Shown here: in pieces, positions 38,243 through 47,071 of the stretch
How the letters are laid out: each line of letters starts with the position of its first letter
Numbering within the stretch: the stretch's first letter is position 1
Source: an uncultured Litoreibacter sp.
GTDB taxonomy: Bacteria > Pseudomonadota > Alphaproteobacteria > Rhodobacterales > Rhodobacteraceae
Assembly (NCBI GenBank): GCA_947504205.1
Contig: CANNGL010000004.1
Coordinates: 457,526-521,525 of the forward strand
Direction of reading: 5' to 3'
Length of the DNA stretch: 64,000 bases
Program-made: the position numbers and the translations under genes
Notes under the pieces: model-generated
What the model saw: only the letters and a program-made list of their open reading frames with translations
What the model was told of the DNA's origin: nothing
Database searches by the model: none

Positions 38243-38635
38243 ATGCCAAGTCTGACCATTGCACCAATCTATGTCGGGCTTGTCTCTCTGTTGTTCTTGG
38301 GTCTGTCCGTCCGCGTCATGCTTGCTCGCCGATCCCAGAAAGTCTCGATTGGGACTGGCGACAATGCACTGGTTGAGCGCGCCATGCGGCTACAGGCCAA
38401 TTGCCTCGAATATTCGGCATTCGCGTTGCTTCTGCTTGTGGTGCTCGAACTACAGGGAACACCGGCCTCGGTGCTCCACATCTTTGGCGCCGCGTTTATC
38501 TTGGCTCGACTATCACATGCCTATGGTATGCACAGCGTGGAGGCACCCGGCATTTACCGCGTCGCCGGTGTTGGCGTCAGCGTGACACTGATAGGTCTGA
38601 TGGCGCTTGGATCCGTTCTACACGCTTTGTTTTAG
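38243..38635 (+). CDS. MAPEG-family membrane protein
   Basis: 130 residues, four hydrophobic segments, with the family pattern ALVERAMRLQANCLEYSAFALLLL and ARLSHAYGMHS (in the family, RxxxNxxE and a conserved Arg/His-Ala-Gly/Tyr block). MAPEG proteins are glutathione-linked membrane enzymes in eukaryotes; the bacterial role is unclear. It is 9 bp after the phosphoesterase gene. Confidence 0.85.
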   Translation: MPSLTIAPIYVGLVSLLFLGLSVRVMLARRSQKVSIGTGDNALVERAMRLQANCLEYSAFALLLLVVLELQGTPASVLHIFGAAFILARLSHAYGMHSVEAPGIYRVAGVGVSVTLIGLMALGSVLHALF

Positions 38636-38707
38636 TCAACCAGACTTGAGACCCAGCGCTGCACCGCTTAGGTCTGTGTGAAAGTGATTTCCAAAGGACC
38701 ACGCCCC

Positions 38708-40528
38708 ATGCCCCTGACCCCACGCCATATTCTTCGTGACGCCGCTGATCCCTCTGGCGGGCTCGGTGACCTGCCCGAATGGGATTTGAGCGATCTCTAC
38801 GACGGGCCAGAGGCCAAAGAGTTCAAGCGCGACATGGACTGGCTGGAAGAGGCCTGCGCAACCTTCGCCACCGACTACGAAGGCAAGTTGGCTGATTTGG
38901 ACGCGGATGGACTGCTAGACTGCGTGCTGCGATACGAGAAGATCGACATGGTTGGTAGTCGCGTGATGTCTTTTGCGGGCTTACGCTACTACCAGAATAC
39001 CACAGATGGCGAGCGCGCCAAGTTCATGGCAGATGCGCAAGACAAGATGACAACCTTCACCACGCCACTGGTCTTCTTCTCACTCGAGATCAACCGCATC
39101 GATGACAGCAAGCTGGATGCGTTGTTTGAGCAAAGTGCAGATCTGGCACGCTACAAGCCTATTTTTGATCGTCTGCGTGCTATGAAGCCTTATCAACTAA
39201 GTGATGAGTTAGAGAAATTCCTGCATGACCAATCCACTGTCGGCGCTGCTGCTTGGAATCGCTTGTTTGATGAGCATATCGCCGGTCTGGAATTCGAAAT
39301 CGATGGAGAGGCGCAGGGCATCGAAGCCACACTAAATCTGCTGACCGACCCAGAGCGCGAGAAACGCGAAGCCGGTGCACGCGAACTGGCTAAGGTTTTC
39401 GGCGAAAACGTCAAGATTTTCTCGCGGGTCCACAACACGCTCGCCAAGGAAAAAGAGATCGAGGATCGCTGGCGCGGCATGCCAACGGCGCAGACTGGTC
39501 GGCACCTCTCCAATCAAGTTGAGCCAGAAGTGGTGGAGGCGTTGCGGAACGCTGTGGTTACTGCTTATCCGAAACTTTCTCACCGCTACTACGAACTTAA
39601 ACGTAAATGGCTCGGCCTCGACACGTTGGAGGTTTGGGACCGCAACGCTCCGCTTCCGATGGAGGACAATCGTCTGGTGGGGTGGGATGAAGCCAAAACG
39701 ACCGTGCTTGATGCGTATTCCAGCTTCTCTCCCAAGATGGCTGATCTGGCGAAACCGTTCTTTGAAAAAGGTTGGATAGATGCAGGCGTCAAACCCGGCA
39801 AAGCACCGGGCGCATTCGCGCATCCTACTGTGACAGATGTTCATCCCTACGTGATGCTGAACTATCTTGGGAAACCACGCGATGTCATGACCCTCGCGCA
39901 TGAACTGGGCCACGGCGTGCATCAGGTCCTAGCCGCCGAGCAAGGGGAAATGCTAAGCTCGACCCCGCTGACCTTGGCCGAAACTGCTTCCGTTTTCGGC
40001 GAAATGCTTACGTTCCAGAAGATGCTTGGCGCGGCGAAGGATGAAGCCCATCGCAAGATCATGTTGGCTGGCAAGGTCGAGGACATGATCAATACGGTTG
40101 TCCGCCAGATCGCGTTCTACGACTTCGAAGTGAAGCTTCACGATGCGCGGCGGCGCGGCGAACTTACCCCCGAAGATATCGGCGAGCTTTGGATGTCTGT
40201 TCAGGGTGAAAGCCTCGGGCCTGCCTTCACCTTTATGGAGGGCTATGAAAGCTTCTGGGCCTATATCCCGCATTTCGTACATTCCCCCTTCTATGTCTAC
40301 GCTTACGCGTTTGGCGACGGTCTCGTTAACGCACTCTACGCGGTCTATGCCGAGGGCGATCCGAGCTTTCAGGAGAAGTATTTCGAGATGCTTAAGGCCG
40401 GTGGGTCCAAGCACCACAAGGAGCTGTTGGCACCATTTGGTCTGGACGCGTCAGACCCGAAATTCTGGGACAAAGGTCTCAGCATGATCTCAGGCTTTAT
40501 AGACGAATTGGAAGCGATGGAGAGCTGA
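38708..40528 (+). CDS. M3-family oligoendopeptidase (PepF type)
   Basis: Cytoplasmic zinc oligopeptidase, 606 residues. The ATG at 38708 with AAAGGA 9 nt upstream is preferred to the GTG at 38678. Catalytic HELGH is in VMTLAHELGHGVHQVL, followed by the ETASVFGEM third-ligand helix; GESLGPAFTFMEGYESFWAYIPHFVHSPFYVYAYAFG is the C-terminal substrate-binding block of the PepF/M3B group. It degrades short peptides. It converges on an SGNH hydrolase gene. Confidence 0.94.
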   Translation: MPLTPRHILRDAADPSGGLGDLPEWDLSDLYDGPEAKEFKRDMDWLEEACATFATDYEGKLADLDADGLLDCVLRYEKIDMVGSRVMSFAGLRYYQNTTDGERAKFMADAQDKMTTFTTPLVFFSLEINRIDDSKLDALFEQSADLARYKPIFDRLRAMKPYQLSDELEKFLHDQSTVGAAAWNRLFDEHIAGLEFEIDGEAQGIEATLNLLTDPEREKREAGARELAKVFGENVKIFSRVHNTLAKEKEIEDRWRGMPTAQTGRHLSNQVEPEVVEALRNAVVTAYPKLSHRYYELKRKWLGLDTLEVWDRNAPLPMEDNRLVGWDEAKTTVLDAYSSFSPKMADLAKPFFEKGWIDAGVKPGKAPGAFAHPTVTDVHPYVMLNYLGKPRDVMTLAHELGHGVHQVLAAEQGEMLSSTPLTLAETASVFGEMLTFQKMLGAAKDEAHRKIMLAGKVEDMINTVVRQIAFYDFEVKLHDARRRGELTPEDIGELWMSVQGESLGPAFTFMEGYESFWAYIPHFVHSPFYVYAYAFGDGLVNALYAVYAEGDPSFQEKYFEMLKAGGSKHHKELLAPFGLDASDPKFWDKGLSMISGFIDELEAMES

Positions 40529-40543
40529 ACCAAGCCTTCACCC

Positions 40544-41314
40544 CTATCGTTGATCCAGAAGGGGGGCGAGCGTGAACCAAATCACGTCCGCCACCGCTTT
40601 TGCCCCGTCTGCATTCGCATGATGCAGATCATCCGCATAGAACGAACTGCCATTTTGCGACACGCTCTTGATTGCGTCTTCGGTTGGCACAAGTGCTGCA
40701 CCCATATCTTCGGACAAGACACCAAAGAGGCGCCTGTTTCGGGCAAGCCAATCCTCTGGCGAGGCGGGCGTTGCCTCAAGCCATCCGAGTTCGCCCTCAT
40801 AGACAGGATGGTTGGCCGCAGACGGCCAGTGCGGCATCACTATGATCTCAGCACCGTCTGCCAAGGCCGCGAGGTTACGAATGGTGCGGCGCGATACCCA
40901 AGCGTCCATCGGACTAAGCGCCGTTCGGGAAAACTCCTGCAACACAACAGCATCCCATTCGACATCAGAGAGTAGTTGTTTAAGCCCCGGAATTCGGGCG
41001 ACTTGCACAAGGCGCACACCGTTCGCCGCGGCAATACTTGCTGATATCGATCGCCCCGAGCGCTCTGCCGCTTGGACGACCAAACTTGGCACGTCGTGGC
41101 GCACCAAAGCGGAATTTCCAATAAAAAGCACCTGCGGTAAATCACCGCCGGCGCGTGCGTGCGAGAGCTGAACAGTCTCAAGATGCTCTTTAGTAAGGTA
41201 GGGGAACGTGTTGGCAGGTTGATAGAGCCGGAACACCGTCGCGAGTAGGAACAGAGCGGCACAACCGACCAGTGCAAAGGCCAAAATCGATGTGCGGCGC
41301 CAAGTTACACGCAC
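40544..41314 (-). CDS. Membrane-anchored SGNH/GDSL-like hydrolase
   Basis: 256 residues with one N-terminal span (residues about 10-28, SILAFALVGCAALFLLATV), the rest probably periplasmic. FIGNSALVRHDVP carries the nucleophile Ser in the block I position, and YADDLHHANADGAKAVADVIW carries the Asp-x2-His pair of block V, so the SGNH fold is supported though blocks II-III are weak. Substrate unknown; anchored hydrolases of this type often act on acylated glycans. It ends 8 bp after the start of no other gene and follows a Gfo/Idh gene by 7 bp. Confidence 0.75.
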   Translation of the reverse strand: MRVTWRRTSILAFALVGCAALFLLATVFRLYQPANTFPYLTKEHLETVQLSHARAGGDLPQVLFIGNSALVRHDVPSLVVQAAERSGRSISASIAAANGVRLVQVARIPGLKQLLSDVEWDAVVLQEFSRTALSPMDAWVSRRTIRNLAALADGAEIIVMPHWPSAANHPVYEGELGWLEATPASPEDWLARNRRLFGVLSEDMGAALVPTEDAIKSVSQNGSSFYADDLHHANADGAKAVADVIWFTLAPLLDQR

Positions 41315-41321
41315 CAGTCAG

Positions 41322-42299
41322 CTACTCCGCTTCAAAAGCCATGTCGATCATAGCTTGGGTGCCTTTCACAAACTCCAGTGTTACCGGATACTCGGCATCC
41401 CCCCGCACCGCCCGACCGAACGCCTCAACCTGCAGCACGTATTGATTGACGCCCGGCCAGCGCTCGATCGTGACCGACGGCGCGCCACCACCATGCACAT
41501 TTTTGTGCAATTCCAGCTGTGCTTCGCCGAAAACACCAGCGTTGAATGGCGCTGTGAGGCGAACAAGCCCATCGCGTCCGTGAAAGGTTACTTCCTGGCG
41601 TGGATGCATTCGCATGGAGGTTACCGACGAATAGCGAAAAGACGGAAAGTCCGCTGTAACATGGGCAAAGACATCCACATTGTTTTCCCGCTTAATCCGC
41701 GCCTGAACAGCCTCTGGCTCTTCGCCCGTTACAAACCGTCCGGATCCGAACGTATAGACGCCAATATCAGGTAGACTTCCCCCACCCGTCTCGGGCCTGT
41801 TGCGAATATTGTGCTGATCAGCGCTGTTGTCATAAGAGAACACCACATCCACCAAGACGAGGTCGCCGATAGACCCCGCCTCATACAATTCCTTTGCCCG
41901 CTGCCACTGCGGGTGATGTGGGATCATATAAGCCTCCGCACAGATGAGGCCCGTCTCGTCCCTCATTGCAATCAGATTGTCGAATTCTGATGCACCCATC
42001 GTCATAGGTTTTTCGCAAAGCACATGTTTCCCGGCTCGCATTGTCTTTTGCGACCACTCCACATGCAGGTGATTGGGTAACGGTATATAAACCGCATCTA
42101 CCTCGGGATCGGCCAACAGCATCTCGTAGCTGTCATGTATCTTGATGTCTGGGCAAAACTCCTGAAAGCCATGCGCTTTCTCAGGCGAGGATGTCGCAAG
42201 CGCTGCAAGGCGCGCGCCCTTGGCCGCATGTATCGCGGGGCCCATGTGCTGTTTGGCGAAATTAGCGGCGCCCAGAATGCCCCAATTGACGGTTTTCAT
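41322..42299 (-). CDS. Gfo/Idh/MocA-family oxidoreductase
   Basis: NAD(P)-dependent oxidoreductase, 325 residues: N-terminal Rossmann fold (VNWGILGAANFAKQHMGPAI), the family EKP motif in HVLCEKPMTMGASEFD (catalytic Lys) and the C-terminal alpha/beta dimer domain with GGGSLPDIGVYTFG (catalytic Asp/His region; here DIGVYT, with Tyr where many have His). It acts on sugars, inositols or related compounds, not predictable in detail. It is 7 bp before the SGNH hydrolase gene, so the two may form a unit. Confidence 0.88.
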   Translation of the reverse strand: MKTVNWGILGAANFAKQHMGPAIHAAKGARLAALATSSPEKAHGFQEFCPDIKIHDSYEMLLADPEVDAVYIPLPNHLHVEWSQKTMRAGKHVLCEKPMTMGASEFDNLIAMRDETGLICAEAYMIPHHPQWQRAKELYEAGSIGDLVLVDVVFSYDNSADQHNIRNRPETGGGSLPDIGVYTFGSGRFVTGEEPEAVQARIKRENNVDVFAHVTADFPSFRYSSVTSMRMHPRQEVTFHGRDGLVRLTAPFNAGVFGEAQLELHKNVHGGGAPSVTIERWPGVNQYVLQVEAFGRAVRGDAEYPVTLEFVKGTQAMIDMAFEAE

Positions 42300-42357
42300 G
42301 TTGGCCTCCGTTTGCTTTTCACAAAGCTAGCTGAGGGCTCCACCCATGAAAAGTAGA

Positions 42358-43215
42358 TCAACCGACCAAAAGTAACTCCAGCGTGTGCTCCAAGGCCTCA
42401 CGCTCTGGATCAATTTTCGCGCCCAGCCGTTGGCGGAAACGGGATGGTGCCTTCGGCATACTATTGAGATGCGCCCCGACAAATTCTGCCGCGGTTTGAC
42501 CCTGTGAATTCACCGCGTGCAGGTCCGCACCGCAGTCGAGCAATAGCTCGACCTTGTCAGGATCGGTGGCGGCTTGCATCAGGGCCGTCAACCCCTGCCC
42601 CTCAACACAATCGCTTTTGACGTCAGGGTCGGCATCATGCGCCAACAGCGCCGCCATTTCTTTCGTACTTCCATGCGCGATGGATCGCAGCAATGGCGTA
42701 TCACCCATCGAGGTGCGCGCCTCAATATCTGCGCCAGCCTCTCTCAGCACAGCCACCAGCTTTTGGAGATTTTCTGCGTCTTCTTCGAACAGATAGCCCG
42801 CAATATGGTGTAAGGCTGTATATCCGTCAGGGGTCGCAAACCGTGGATCTGCGCCACCACGTACTAACATCGCTGCGAGTTCGGAAGATCGACCTTCCGC
42901 GCTCATACCCCAAAGTAGCGGGAAGCCTTTGTAGGGACCGTAATGTGCATTCAAGTTTGGAGACCGATCCAAGAACGCCTCGATCAGATCATGATCGCCC
43001 ATCTCGATAGCGTCTTCCAGCTCACGCAAATCATCTGACAATCCGGGGGGGTCACGTTTGAGTTTCGGTCCCGCAATCGGACCTTCATCTTCCAGAATGT
43101 CGGACGGCCTGTCCGCGATGAACACGCTTCCGGGCTCCAACAACGGCAACCCTGTCGCCTCGGCCAATGCGGCCACGTCGTCGGCACCAAGTCTAATCTG
43201 TCCTGCGCGTTCCAT
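42358..43215 (-). CDS. Ankyrin-repeat protein
   Basis: 285 residues from the ATG at 43215 with GGCGGGA upstream; the frame is open to 43236. It has about four to five ankyrin repeats (DGYTALHHIAGYLFEED, MGDTPLLRSIAHGSTKEM, QGLTALMQAATDPDKVELLLDCGADLHAVNSQGQTAAEFV) flanked by an unrelated N-terminal segment. Ankyrin repeats mediate protein contacts; the role here is unknown. No secretion signal is seen, so it is likely cytosolic. It starts just after the rpoH terminator. Confidence 0.85.
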   Translation of the reverse strand: MERAGQIRLGADDVAALAEATGLPLLEPGSVFIADRPSDILEDEGPIAGPKLKRDPPGLSDDLRELEDAIEMGDHDLIEAFLDRSPNLNAHYGPYKGFPLLWGMSAEGRSSELAAMLVRGGADPRFATPDGYTALHHIAGYLFEEDAENLQKLVAVLREAGADIEARTSMGDTPLLRSIAHGSTKEMAALLAHDADPDVKSDCVEGQGLTALMQAATDPDKVELLLDCGADLHAVNSQGQTAAEFVGAHLNSMPKAPSRFRQRLGAKIDPEREALEHTLELLLVG

Positions 43216-43240
43216 ATCTGTCCCGCCTCTATACACCCAA

Positions 43241-43273
43241 TAAAAAACGCCGGGGCGTTTGTACCCCGGCGTT
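43241..43273 (-). terminator. Rho-independent terminator of rpoH
   Basis: Perfect 10-bp stem AACGCCGGGG/CCCCGGCGTT (43246-43255 and 43264-43273) with an 8-nt loop. On the minus strand it runs into TTTTTTATT. It lies 35 bp after the rpoH stop. Confidence 0.92.
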
Positions 43274-43307
43274 ATCTTTTCAGAGTTTGGCGTCAGTTGG
43301 GCAACAA

Positions 43308-44204
43308 TCAGGCCTCTGTAAGCATTCCTTTTTCTGCCGCCAAGTCGCGCATACGCTTTTGTAACTTTTCAAAAGCGCGCACCTCGATCTGACGAATACG
43401 CTCACGGCTAACGTCATACTGGCCCGACAATTCTTCAAGCGTCACTGCTTTTTCTTTCAGCCGACGCTGCATAAGAATGTCTTTCTCACGATCGTTCAGC
43501 ACATCCATGGCCTCCGCCAACAGTTCGCGCCGGGATTCCAGCTCGTCCTTGGCCTCGTAATCGCCAGCCTGATCCGCATCTTCGTCTTCAAGCCAATCCT
43601 GCCACTGCGTCGCACCTTCACCATCTGCCGAAATGACGGCATTCAAGGAGGCATCACCACCTGACATACGACGGTTCATCGAGACAACTTCGTCTTCGGT
43701 GACGTTAAGGTCATTCGCGATCCGCTGCACATGCTCGGGACGCAAATCTCCGTCTTCAAGCGCACCAATACGGGATTTGGCCTTCCGAAGATTGAAGAAC
43801 AGCTTCTTTTGAGCAGATGTCGTGCCCAGCTTGACCATTGACCACGACCGCAGGACGTACTCCTGGATCGAGGCACGTATCCACCACATCGCGTAGGTGG
43901 CCAAACGGAACCCTTTGTCAGGGTCAAATTTTTTCACTGCCTGCATTAGGCCGACATTGGCTTCAGAGATAACCTCAGCCTGAGGCAGCCCATAGCCGCG
44001 ATATCCCATCGCAATCTTGGCAGCCAGACGCAGGTGTGAAGTCACCATCTTATGAGCGGCTTCCGTATCCTGTTCTTCGACCCATCGTTTGGCCAGCATG
44101 AATTCTTCTTCGGGCTCCAGCATCGGGAACTTGCGAATTTCCTGCAGATATCTGTTGAGGCCCTGCTCCGGACTAGGTGCCGGAAGTGTGGTATAATTTG
44201 CCAT
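43308..44204 (-). CDS. rpoH: RNA polymerase heat-shock sigma factor RpoH (RpoHI type)
   Basis: Sigma32-family factor, 298 residues from the ATG at 44204 (MANYTTLPAPSPEQGL) with a GGGGGG run 8-13 nt upstream; the frame is open to 44285. Region 2 (VGLMQAVKKFDPDKGFRLATYAMWWIRASIQEY), the RpoH box QKKLFFNLRKAKSRI that marks sigma32, and the region 4.2 helix-turn-helix VTLEELSGQYDVSRERIRQIE are all present. It controls chaperones, proteases and, in Rhodobacter, stress sRNAs; the RpoH-like promoter at 27205 may be a target. It ends at a strong terminator. Confidence 0.97.
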   Translation of the reverse strand: MANYTTLPAPSPEQGLNRYLQEIRKFPMLEPEEEFMLAKRWVEEQDTEAAHKMVTSHLRLAAKIAMGYRGYGLPQAEVISEANVGLMQAVKKFDPDKGFRLATYAMWWIRASIQEYVLRSWSMVKLGTTSAQKKLFFNLRKAKSRIGALEDGDLRPEHVQRIANDLNVTEDEVVSMNRRMSGGDASLNAVISADGEGATQWQDWLEDEDADQAGDYEAKDELESRRELLAEAMDVLNDREKDILMQRRLKEKAVTLEELSGQYDVSRERIRQIEVRAFEKLQKRMRDLAAEKGMLTEA

Positions 44205-44394
44205 TCTAATGCCCCCCTTTTTGAGGTTTGGCGTCATGTGCATATACGAACGCAACACCGGATATTTCAACTGAGCTTCGCGCACATACGCTGTGCATCT
44301 TAAGTTTATGTAGATATAGGAACGAGTTTGTAGCGATGTAAGGGAATGTTACGGCAATTCACATTTATGTCACGAAATCTACTAACAAATTGTT

Positions 44395-45414
44395 TTATAG
44401 TAGTTTTTTCAACATTTCCTGAACGTCATCAGGCAATGCCGCTTCAAATTTAAGGCTTTTTCCGCTGATTGGATGCTCAAAACCGAGTTCAGCGGCATGA
44501 AGCGCCTGTCTCGGAAATTTTGCCACCGTTTCTAGCGCTACGTCGGATAGAGCACCCTTTGCCAGTTTCTTGGGCCTGCCATAGACTGAATCTCCGACCA
44601 AACTATGCCCGACATGGCTGAGATGGACACGTATCTGATGCGTGCGGCCAGTTTCCAGCCAACACTCCAGCAGGCTGAGAACTTCGGGCCGGCCAAACCT
44701 CTGCAAAACACGCGCACGGGTTACTGCGTGACGCCCCCCCGTCCGCGTAACGGCCTGTCGCTGTCTATCAGTTTTGTGCCGCGCCAAATGGGTCGTAATG
44801 CGCAGTATGTTGCCCGGCTCAAAGCCCACTCCCGGAAGTCCGGTTAGTCTTGGATTTGCCCCGTCGGGCACACCGTAGGCCAGCGCCAGGTAGCGCCGAT
44901 GCGCAGAGTGTTTCTCGAATTGACGGGCCAGACCATGATGGGCGGCATCTGACTTCGCGACAACCAAGAGCCCTGACGTGTCCTTGTCGATCCGGTGAAC
45001 AATGCCTGGGCGCTTCTCGCCTCCGATACCAGAAAGGCTATCGGCGCAGTGATGCAGCAACGCATTGACCAATGTGCCATGCGGCGTGCCCGGCGCCGGA
45101 TGTACAACCATTCCAGCAGGCTTGTTTACAACGATCAATGCTTCGTCTTCATAGACGATATTCAAGGGAATATTCTCGGGGCCGGCCTCAATTTCAGTCG
45201 CCGCTACGAATGCCACCTCATAGAGCCCCAAAGCCACGGGTTTGGCCTTCATATCCACGACCTGACCACCTATGGACACCGCCCCCTCTGACAACAGCTT
45301 GGTGACGCGTGAGCGGCTCAACGCCTCGCCCTCTGGCACGGCCTCTGCCAATGCCTTATCAAGGCGCGACGCTGGTTGTTCCGGAAGCTCTAAGGTCAGG
45401 ATTCGCATGGACAT
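44395..45414 (-). CDS. rluD: RluA/RluD-family rRNA pseudouridine synthase
   Basis: 339 residues from the ATG at 45414, or 337 from 45408. N-terminal S4 RNA-binding domain (SRLDKALAEAV, SRSRVTKLLSEGAVSI) then the catalytic domain with HRIDKDTSGLLVVAKSD carrying the catalytic Asp, and the C-terminal LETGRTHQIRVHLSHVGHSLVGDSVYG. The length and S4 domain fit RluD, which modifies 23S helix 69, but RluC-like specificity cannot be excluded. Its start region interlocks with the divergent DUF6476 gene. No strong ribosome site. Confidence 0.9.
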   Translation of the reverse strand: MSMRILTLELPEQPASRLDKALAEAVPEGEALSRSRVTKLLSEGAVSIGGQVVDMKAKPVALGLYEVAFVAATEIEAGPENIPLNIVYEDEALIVVNKPAGMVVHPAPGTPHGTLVNALLHHCADSLSGIGGEKRPGIVHRIDKDTSGLLVVAKSDAAHHGLARQFEKHSAHRRYLALAYGVPDGANPRLTGLPGVGFEPGNILRITTHLARHKTDRQRQAVTRTGGRHAVTRARVLQRFGRPEVLSLLECWLETGRTHQIRVHLSHVGHSLVGDSVYGRPKKLAKGALSDVALETVAKFPRQALHAAELGFEHPISGKSLKFEAALPDDVQEMLKKLL

Positions 45415-45706
45415 GGATGATACTTCGGGCCAAGAGCCCCCTAATCTGAAATTTCTGCGGCGCCTCGTGACTGTCTTGACGGCCACAATGATCCTTGGCC
45501 TCATAGTGCTGATTGGACTGATTGTCATCCGCTTGCAGACACCGAGCATAACACTGCCGGGACAAGTGAACCTGCCTGAGGGCGTTACGGCCACTGCGTA
45601 TACACAGGGCCAAGGCTGGTTTGCAGTCGTGACCGACCGAAACACCATCATGATCTTTGACGGGCAATCCGGACAATTGCGTCGGGAAATCGAGATAAAT
45701 AACTAA
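45407..45706 (+). CDS. DUF6476-like small membrane protein
   Basis: 99 residues from the ATG at 45407, with AGGA 6 nt upstream; a second ATG is at 45413. An N-terminal cytoplasmic part (MDMDDTSGQEPPNLKFLRRL), one span (VLTATMILGLIVLIGLIVI) and a short outer part with LPEGVTATAYTQGQGWFAVVT and IMIFDG. It fits the DUF6476 family, which I associate with Rhodobacteraceae; function unknown. It diverges from the pseudouridine synthase so closely that the two start codons overlap in one CATG. Confidence 0.75.
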   Translation: MDMDDTSGQEPPNLKFLRRLVTVLTATMILGLIVLIGLIVIRLQTPSITLPGQVNLPEGVTATAYTQGQGWFAVVTDRNTIMIFDGQSGQLRREIEINN

Positions 45707-45713
45707 GTAAGGG

Positions 45714-45790
45714 TGGTACCACCTCCTGGTCTCGAACCAGGGACCTCTTGATCCACAATCAAGCGCTCTAACCAACTGAGCTAAGGCGGC
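45714..45790 (-). tRNA. tRNA-His (anticodon GTG)
   Basis: A 77-nt cloverleaf with encoded CCA. The acceptor stem is GCCGCCT/AGGTGGT with two G-U pairs, D-arm GCTC/GAGC, anticodon stem CTTGA/TCAAG with loop TTGTGGA (anticodon GTG), T-arm CCTGG/CCAGG with TTCGAGA. The base before position 1 is T, so there is no encoded G-1, and the discriminator is A73 instead of the usual C73. This is the lost-identity form known from alphaproteobacteria. It converges on the DUF6476 gene. Confidence 0.95.
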
Positions 45791-45832
45791 ACTGATGCTG
45801 ATTTACCCATCAGCCCTGACGATTGCAAGGGG

Positions 45833-46321
45833 TCAGAACGTGATCTCCCAGCTCTGCTCAATCAGCTTTTGTCCAAAGCTTTCGACTGGCTTTGAGGCTG
45901 TCAGTACAAACCCATTCTTCTCATAGAGTGCACATGCCGCGCGGTGGCTTTCGTGCGTCCAGAGGGACAAGCCCCGGTATCCGGTATCGCGCGCAAAATT
46001 CAAGCACGCATCGAGCAGACGTTGCCCCAGGCGCTGTCCACGGGCCTCTGGAACAATAAGAAACAAGCGCAGCTTTGCCATGGTCGGGCTGAGTGCGACG
46101 CAGAATATGCTACCTAAGCGATGTTCCCCTCTGACGGCAATCCATCCCCGCTCCCGCGCCGGATCATGATTGTTTTGGAAGTTAACCAAAATATCATTCA
46201 CCAAAGGCGCAAAAGTTGCATCAAATCCTTCGGCTTCGGCATAGAGCGTTCCGTGACGCTCCACCAACCAGTCGATGTCATCTGCCCGGAACGGCCTCAA
46301 GATCACGGTGTCATCGCTCAT
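45833..46321 (-). CDS. GNAT-family N-acetyltransferase
   Basis: 162 residues with the GNAT fold: N-terminal VILRPFRADDIDWLVERH, acetyl-CoA loop EARGQRLGQRLLDACLNFA, and LSLWTHESHRAACALYEKNGFVLT. Substrate unknown; the protein lacks the signatures of RimI or aminoglycoside enzymes. It stands alone between tRNA-His and the DUF6324-like gene, divergent from the latter. Confidence 0.88.
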   Translation of the reverse strand: MSDDTVILRPFRADDIDWLVERHGTLYAEAEGFDATFAPLVNDILVNFQNNHDPARERGWIAVRGEHRLGSIFCVALSPTMAKLRLFLIVPEARGQRLGQRLLDACLNFARDTGYRGLSLWTHESHRAACALYEKNGFVLTASKPVESFGQKLIEQSWEITF

Positions 46322-46411
46322 AGCCTTAGTCTGACCGAATTCACAAAAGCTGCAAGACTTGCCTTAAGGCAACCCTGCCACTATCACGAGCCCGCAATCA
46401 GGAGAGCGCTC

Positions 46412-46597
46412 ATGGGTATCAACAGCGAAAGCGAAATTGCTGCCAACCTTCAAATTGGTCCAACCACCGAAGGTATGGTGCGCCTTTACATCACCGCGGA
46501 AGGTGTTGATCTTCCATTCGATTTTGACCCTGATGAAGCTGACGAAATTGCAGAAGAAATTCGCGCTGCCGCAGCGCGGGCGCGGGCAGTTAAGTAA
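46412..46597 (+). CDS. DUF6324-like small protein
   Basis: 61 residues, MGINSESEIAANLQIGPTTE at the N-terminus, an acidic middle (FDFDPDEADEIAEEI) and an Ala/Arg-rich helix at the end. AGGAG is 7 nt before the ATG at 46412. The pattern fits a small conserved Rhodobacteraceae family that I recall as DUF6324; function unknown. It has no signal or membrane segment. It converges on mmcB with an 10-bp gap. Confidence 0.75.
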   Translation: MGINSESEIAANLQIGPTTEGMVRLYITAEGVDLPFDFDPDEADEIAEEIRAAAARARAVK

Positions 46598-46607
46598 ACC
46601 GCGACGC

Positions 46608-47060
46608 CTATCCCCACGGCTGCACGAAATCCGGGTCCCGAAACCCTTGCAGGCGGAGGGCCGCGTGTCGTGCGATTTTCTGGACCACGACTTTGCGCCG
46701 CGCAGCAGCCAGCTTGTCTTCCGGCGCCATGCGGATCACCTCTGCATCATAGGCATCCGCTATGATCAGGCCCGTTTCATCAGGCAGTAGATCCGTCGGA
46801 AAATGCTCATCCACCGCCCAAAAGTAACGGTCACACCATTCCAGATACCCTTGCCATTTGTTGTCGGACGCAAAATCGGCTCGGCTGGATTTACACTCAA
46901 TGACCCAGAGCTCTCCTTTAGGGCCCAATCCCATCACATCGACGCGCTTCCCACGTTCTGGAGTAAATTCTTCAACTGCTGAGAAGCCCAACGTCACAAG
47001 GTGACGAGATACGCCGCGTGCCAGCAATTGGCCAGGTTGGAGAGACAGATCGTCGGGCAT
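46608..47060 (-). CDS. mmcB: MmcB-family DNA repair protein
   Basis: 150 residues from the ATG at 47060 (or 47069). The restriction-endonuclease-like core is visible: GKRVDVMGLGPKGELWVIECKSSRADFASD, an Asp...Glu-x-Lys nuclease pattern, followed by GYLEWCDRYFWAVDEHFP. In Caulobacter mmcB is a damage-inducible gene for mitomycin C resistance. Here a LexA-type box sits directly before the start. The frame extends to 47123, across the operator region, and that start is rejected. Confidence 0.88.
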   Translation of the reverse strand: MPDDLSLQPGQLLARGVSRHLVTLGFSAVEEFTPERGKRVDVMGLGPKGELWVIECKSSRADFASDNKWQGYLEWCDRYFWAVDEHFPTDLLPDETGLIIADAYDAEVIRMAPEDKLAAARRKVVVQKIARHAALRLQGFRDPDFVQPWG

Positions 47061-47071
47061 TTCGCACATGT

